From Filosporella fistucella (Eukaryota > Ascomycota > Leotiomycetes > Helotiales), in assembly GCA_030077755.1 (NCBI GenBank), contig JAQJZZ010000010.1:3782001-3846000 (forward strand): a stretch of 64,000 nucleotides of DNA, read 5' to 3'. The translations under genes and the position numbers were made by a program. Shown here piece by piece: positions 58,747 to 64,000 of the stretch (positions within the stretch are counted from its first letter, which is position 1; the number at the start of each line of letters is the position of its first letter). The notes under the pieces are model-generated. The model was given only the letters and a program-made list of their open reading frames with translations, was not told the DNA's origin and did not search any database.

Positions 58747-59207
58747 CTAACCATCCATCTTGGTATCCTCCGCATTGGGTTGTGGAATCTGCGAGCCGAA
58801 CATGCTACCAGATGATCCGAGGTTCTTGGAAGAAGTCTTTGCGAAGAGGGATTTTGGCTTGGCCCTGAAGTAATGCATTAGCCCAGATGCTTGGTACAAT
58901 TACACTTGATACTTACTTTCCGACTTGTTTACTTCTATAGGCACTCAACTTGGCTGTGCAAGGAGACATAATTGTATCGGAAGGAGAGATGTATGCTTGC
59001 TTTCCCCTACCAGTGAATTAGACAATTGACTTGACGCGGCGCATGGCGCTCTAGGGACATGTGAGTTTCTTACTGTCCCTCATCTAACTTTGACTGCAAG
59101 ACTTGGCGATGATACTCCATGCTCTTAACATCTGGCTTCACGTCCGTAACCTTCGCACTCTCAACAGAGGCATTGACATCCCGGTCAGCAAGAACGTAAG
59201 ATGACAT
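58747..59207 (-). CDS. spo12: Spo12-like mitotic-exit regulator
   Basis: Small gene of three exons, 59074-59207, 58917-59006 and 58747-58864, with introns of 67 and 52 nt, giving 113 residues. The hallmark Spo12 motif is present in exon 2: SPSDTIMSPCTAKLSAYRSK. In budding yeast Spo12 acts in the FEAR network in the nucleolus, promoting Cdc14 release at anaphase; its motif contains CDK-type Ser-Pro sites. The start MSSYVLADRDVN is the first ATG. The C-terminal tail (KAKPKSLFAKTSSKNL...) is basic and Ser-rich, ending EDTKMDG. None of the exons is long enough to be obvious alone; the gene emerges only after splicing. All phases agree. Confidence 0.88.
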
Positions 59208-59761
59208 ATTGAAATGTGCGTATGTTGTATGTAGTTCTTGTTTGTATTGTATTGTCTTTTGTGTGCGTGTGAGAGAAGCAATTGTGTGCAATTGAGGAAT
59301 TGTTTGAGGTGTGGGAGTGGAAATTGTAGTGGTTGTGGTTGGTTTAAAAGAGTTCAAGATGCCGTGAAGTAAATAGTCTCGGTTGCTGCATGGCAACAGC
59401 GAGACCGATTGTGTGACGTGCAGCCCCACAATTAGAGCTGGTTCAAGGAACATTTTTGACTCATTGTTTGCTGGACAATGACTTGAGATGGAATTGTCTG
59501 TCTCACATATAATCGGCACTTTCGAGGTGTTACGGTACCCTACCAATTTCAATTGACAAAAACTCCCAGCCATTCCCCCACGGGTTCTCCATAACATCTA
59601 GCTGATAGGGGTAACAGTAATTCCCATTTGACAGCATCATCATTCAAATTGATTCAGATGCGACTCCTAATTGTAGCATTTCACAGGGCATATTTAATTG
59701 TATCCAATCATTCATTCATTTTGTGAAGCTATAAAGTACAGCATGATCGTCGACCGACGAT
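59208..59761. promoter_or_regulatory. Spo12 upstream region
   Basis: 554 bases with the Spo12 promoter and the 3' flank of the acyl-CoA dehydrogenase gene. Just upstream of the ATG lies a C/A/T-rich stretch on the coding strand, typical of fungal leaders. No clear CDK- or forkhead-type site was identified. Confidence 0.35.
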
Positions 59762-61326
59762 CTAAAGTCTCGACTTTGGCCCTGGCTGTGAGAGAGTCAA
59801 ATTGTACTGCGCAAGCATCGACTTTGTTATCTCTGCTTGTCTGAGGATGTTTGCGGTTGCCTCAGCGCCACGCTTGTTCTCGTTTCGTCCCATTTGCTGG
59901 AGGTGAACCTCATCGGGTCCATCAGCAAGTCTCAAAGTCCTAATATTTGCCCACATATTGGCAAGGGGAGTGTCCTGGCAAACACCAGCGCCTCCAAATG
60001 ATTGAACTGCACGATCAATAACAGTCAGAGCCATTGTTGGCACAAGAACCTTAGCCTCGGCGATTTCTTTCAGTGCACCCTTTGCTCCAAAGTCGTCAAT
60101 TTTTATGGCTGCGTTAAGAACAATCAAGCGGGCAGCATCGATTTCGATTCGGGACTTTGCTACCCACTCAAGAATGACACCGTGCTCCTTCAATTGCTTG
60201 CCGAAAGGTGTCTTCTTGGGGTCGTTGATACGCATGAGCATCCACTCAAGTGCTTTCTCGGCCTGTATCTGTCAGCGAATATTGTCACACCCTTGAGCTG
60301 ACTACTTACAGCACCGATAGCACGCATAGCGTGGTGGATACGGCCAGGGCCGAGACGGCCTTGGATGATCTCAAAACCACGTCCGGGGCCAAGAACCATA
60401 TTGCTGGCTGGTACGCGAACATTCTTGAATGTGATGTGACCATGTCCGTGAGGAGCATCATCATAACCGTAAACAGATAGCATCCTGTTGATGGTGATGC
60501 CTGGGGTATTGGCAGGGACAAGAATGACTGATTGTTGCTTGTAGGTGTCCTTGTTACTAGGATCACTTTTTCCCATGACGATGTAGATTTTACATCTTGG
60601 GTCACCGGCACCGCTTGACCACCATTTCTGGATAATGTTAGTCCCAATCGAAGGTGCTGCTGAGATAACTTACCGAGCCATTTAACACCCACTCATTACC
60701 CTCTTGTCTCATGCTGAGGTTGATATTTGTGGCATCTGAGGAGGCGATATCTGGTTCTGTCATCAAGAATGCGGAACGAATTTCTCCCTCCATCAACGGC
60801 TTCAGCCATTGTTTCTTCTGTGCCTCATTTCCATATTTCGCCAGCACTTCCATGTTTCCGGTATCTGGAGCCGCACAGTTGACAGCCTCTGAGGCGCATC
60901 TCGACTTGCCCAGCTGCTCTGCCATCAACCCATACTCCAAATTCGTAAATCCCGGTGATTCTTTGTAGTGTCCTTTGGGCAGGAACATATTCCAAAGTCC
61001 AAGCTTCCTTGCTTCGACTTTGAGATCATCGATGACAGATGGGTGATGGTCCCAGCGGTCTCCGCCTTGGTCGATTTGTGCAAGAAATACTGGGTCAGCA
61101 CTGTGTTCCGTCAGCCTAGATGCTCCCCACTCATCGCGGGAAAGGGTCAAGCCGTAGGACCAGAAGAACACTTACGGAATACATCTTTCCTCCACAAATT
61201 TCTTGACTAAATCAAGAGTTCTCTTTGCGTTGTCGCTGACTCTGTTCGCGGCCTATGTATACAATCAGTGTATGTAACGCGGGGCAAGAGTGGAGCTCTT
61301 ACGAGGATGGGAATCTGTGCAGACAT
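59762..61326 (-). CDS. Acyl-CoA dehydrogenase (ACAD10/11-like), probably peroxisomal
   Basis: FAD-dependent dehydrogenase of fatty acyl-CoA. Five exons: 61303-61326, 61176-61252, 60674-61100, 60310-60627 and 59762-60262 (introns 46-75 nt), giving 448 residues. The first exon encodes only MSAQIPIL. Family signatures: [15 protein letters not shown] (FAD/substrate region), [31 protein letters not shown] and, near the end, [16 protein letters not shown] followed by [15 protein letters not shown], which matches the ACAD10/11 branch. The C-terminus is SRL, a canonical type 1 peroxisomal targeting signal, so beta-oxidation in peroxisomes is likely. Chain-length preference is not visible from sequence. 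Confidence 0.92.
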
Positions 61327-62156
61327 TATTGAAGAATGCGAAAGCTTCTCAGCTAATTGATGTGTAGAAGGATTTGGAAAATGTAGATAGCAAAGACAAT
61401 GAGAGAGAAGAAATGGCTTTGAGGGGAAGATGCATTGAAATAATGTTCTGGGATTTGATGGAGGTACGATTTAGCTTACATCTGGGGTGAAGCTACTCCA
61501 CAACTTGCGTCGGCTTCGGCTGGGAATTGGCGTCCAGACCGAGGTTCAACCCCATTCATGCTGTGTCGCACTTTTGGGGTGGGCTTTTGATTCGGAACAA
61601 AACGAGGAGTCGGCGGCAGTATGATACGAGTGGTCAGATCATAAATTCAAGGTTTGTTTTGGTTCGCCTTTTTCCAGTGTCTCTACGAACTGCTTCCAAC
61701 ACCGAGGCACAAACATTCTCGCCCTCACTCTCCAGCTTTGACATTAGTAAATACTAGTGGCCAAAGTGACAGCCAAGGTGGCATATTCTGATTAGTAAAT
61801 AAAATATTATCTTCTCCTCACTGGGGAGAACCAATGCTTAATTAACATTTGGCGCATGGTAAGCATGATGGATTATGAGATTGGAGGTCATTGCAAATCC
61901 TTCTGAAATGGAGAAGGCAAGAGAGTTATTTTCGCCAGCAAGTAAGACGGAGTTGCTTTCACCATTGTCCACTTTAAACCTAGTGAAAACTCAACACATT
62001 CAAGGTCATTTAAGTCATGAAAAGATAATCTTCATTCCCGAAAGTCAACGCCAACCAAGTGCATGTTGTCCAATCCCAATACTGTAGCCAGATCCTTCAA
62101 AATGCAGCCCTAAATGCTAGCCCAAGAACCAACGTAAAGACAGAAACACCATTTGC
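61327..62156. other. Intergenic region between acyl-CoA dehydrogenase and Lsg1 genes
   Basis: 830 bases with the dehydrogenase promoter and the 3' flank of Lsg1. Short plus-strand frames have no support. Nothing else was recognised. Confidence 0.35.
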
Positions 62157-64000
62157 CTAATCCGCAAAGTAATCTGCTCTCCGCTTTCCGTTGCCTTTCT
62201 TCCCATTTTTGAAGTGCTTCTTACTCGTCAAGAGTTTCACATCATTTGGATCAACGTCTTTTTCCAACGCCAGCATTGTCTTTTGCTTTCGCCCAGACAA
62301 TTGCTTACCACTCGCTGTTCCTTGTTCGGTATACTTGTGGTTGAATGGCATTCGAAGGTGTGCGGAATTGCCTTGTCCTTGAGCGAAGAAAGCACCATCC
62401 AATTTCTTTGATTTCGATCCTTGCTCCAAGGGAATCATGTCTGAATCCGCTACCGAAGCCGTGTCATCCAGAGACTCCATCATCGCTAATGCGAGCCGCC
62501 TCTTTTCTGGCAAATGCCCTTCATCATAGAGCTCTCTATTGAAATCGATCGGATCAATATCTAATGGGGGTGGTTGACAGAATAGAAGCTTGCCATTGAC
62601 GTAATCTTTCAGAATGTATCTAGCGGCTCGAGATTCATCAGGTTGTCCTTGTCCGGTTCGCGTGAATCCTCTCGCTCTGGCATATGCCATCAGCATCTCC
62701 TCAGCTGTGGGGACGCCAGTTCCACCTTCCTCTAATGGCCTTGTCGCAATTTTCATTCCGTAAAGTGCTTCCAAAAAGTGTTGTGGAATACGCTTAGCAA
62801 CAAGACCTGCTGGCCCTGTGAATTCTCTAAGCTGGTCAATAGGGAGAATGCCATTGCAAACAAGCTCAGCTTTTGTAGTTGCAAAATTTGGGAACACGAG
62901 ACCTGGACAATCACATAAAAGTACTTTGTCGCTCAGATGAATTGTCTGGAAGTGTTTAGTCTTTCCGGGTGTTGAGGAAACAGAAACCTTTTTCGAGCCA
63001 ATCAAGGCATTGATGGTTGACGATTTTCCAACGTTAGGATAACCAACCAAGCCAATTTGAGTCTTTCTAGGGTTTTCAGAATCAGCATCTACGTGTGTTA
63101 GTCTATTTCGATGTTACGGAGACCGAAAATACCTAGATTGTCCGGTGCGTGCTTCAAGAACAGGGCTTCTAGCTCGTCCACTGTCAATATCCGTGTACTC
63201 TCGTCTTCTGCTTCATCTTCCTCCTCTTCGGACTCGGACTCGTCATGGACATCGAGATTTGCGGTTGCTTTAGCGAGCCTGGATCCAGATGCCTCTCTCT
63301 CTCCCTCTTCCTCATCCTCCTCAGAATCATCACTGAATTCACGGGTTTCGTTCATCTCTTTGGCGAGACTGGCCGAGAAAAATTTGTAAGATATTCCGGC
63401 AGCCTCAAAATAGTCTGCCCAATGTTGTCGTTGTTCCAGTGTCAACATATCTGCTTTGTTCACCAAAAGTAGATTTTCTTTCCTGGAGTCCACATCCTTG
63501 ACGTATTTCTCTAAATCCTCTGATCGGAACAGCAACGGATTTCTTGCATCAACAATTTGTACCACAAGATCAGATCGTTCAAGAACTCTCCATAGTTGCC
63601 TCCACACTTCCAAATTTCGTTCGAAAGGAGTCATGAGTAGATCGTTGTTTTCTTGCAGTTCTGCAAGGCCTCTGCGCCATTCCAATAAACTATCTCTTTC
63701 CATGCGATCCAGCTGTTCGGGTGTAGTTGTCGAGTCCCACTGCGGTCTTCGTGGTACTGTAAGCCTGCCTTTATGCGCCTTCTGCTTTCCGACGGCGGCT
63801 CTCTCCTCCGCGGCTGATAGAAGGTATGGGTTCTTCTGATCGGTATGAATGATTTTGACGTTATTCATCTTTTCTGCCGTGAAATCGGTTCCAGCAAGCT
63901 CTGCCGTGGATAAGAATTCGTCAAGGGCGGCTTGCTCAGTTACTGATCGCATCTTGACCCAACTGGCCTCCTTCCTCTCGTTGGTAACATACTACGATTT
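62157..64000 (-). CDS. lsg1: Large-subunit GTPase 1 (Lsg1), 5' end outside window
   Basis: Cytoplasmic circularly permuted GTPase that releases Nmd3 during the last steps of 60S subunit maturation. The visible parts are 63133 up to about 63991 and 62157-63088, with a 44-nt intron (63089-63132). The G-motif order is permuted: NKAD (G4) in LLLVNKADML precedes GYPNVGKSS (G1) and DCPG (G3), as in YlqF/YawG-type proteins. A long acidic insertion (EESEEEEDEAEDES-like) lies between them. The tail is basic (KHFKNGKKGNGKRRADYF), as in other Lsg1 proteins. At the right edge the frame reads YVTNERKEASWVKMRS after an acceptor-like GTAG at 63992-63995, so the N-terminal ~60-70 residues and an upstream intron lie outside the window. 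Confidence 0.94.

Overview
The window looks like a nuclear chromosome segment from a filamentous ascomycete. Genes are split by many short introns (about 44-103 nt, GT...AG, often with CTAAC-like branch sites). Intergenic DNA is moderately AT-rich, and the recognisable proteins (Yak1, Rad26, Pol1, Rbg1, Lsg1, Spo12, eIF4G) have fungal forms. The style suggests Leotiomycetes, possibly Sclerotiniaceae (Botrytis/Sclerotinia). That placement is an inference and was not checked by any search.

Layout. 1-3.7 kb: an old-yellow-enzyme oxidoreductase cut by the left edge, a secretory-looking CDA-fold deaminase, and a PuuE/allantoinase-type polysaccharide deacetylase. 5.3-6.4 kb and 17.4-18.3 kb: two decayed, related F-box/2EXR-like genes flanking the large eIF4G gene (7.7-12.7 kb). 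Around them lie long stretches without convincing genes (12.7-17.4 and 18.3-21.5 kb). 21.5-23.4 kb: a double-RING/LON E3 ligase whose last exon creates a CaaX-like C-terminus. 23.9-24.5 kb: a degenerate ~65-bp repeat array in both orientations. 25.4-29.0 kb: Rad26/CSB. 31.1-34.0 kb: Yak1 kinase. 35.1-36.3 kb: an RRM protein. 36.9-42.0 kb: a six-exon 1577-residue orphan. 42.5-44.6 kb: a mitochondrial-type PPR protein, divergent from Pol1 (45.0-49.5 kb) across a 348-bp promoter with tandem CGCGAA boxes. 50.1-53.3 kb: four small membrane proteins in tandem. 54.4-55.1 kb: a small Tyr/Gln-rich protein with a Cys cluster. 56.9-58.3 kb: Rbg1/DRG1 with micro-exons. 58.7-59.2 kb: Spo12. 59.8-61.3 kb: a peroxisomal ACAD11-like acyl-CoA dehydrogenase. 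62.2-64 kb: Lsg1, cut by the right edge.

Functionally the window is mostly housekeeping: translation and ribosome assembly (eIF4G, Rbg1, Lsg1), DNA replication and repair (Pol1, Rad26), cell-cycle exit (Spo12) and growth/stress signalling (Yak1). Lineage-specific material is interspersed: the small membrane-protein cluster, the orphan, the decayed F-box pair and the repeat array. Splice junctions were placed by eye from GT/AG signals, frame continuity and known family sequence. No tRNA, rRNA, CRISPR array or intact transposon was recognised.
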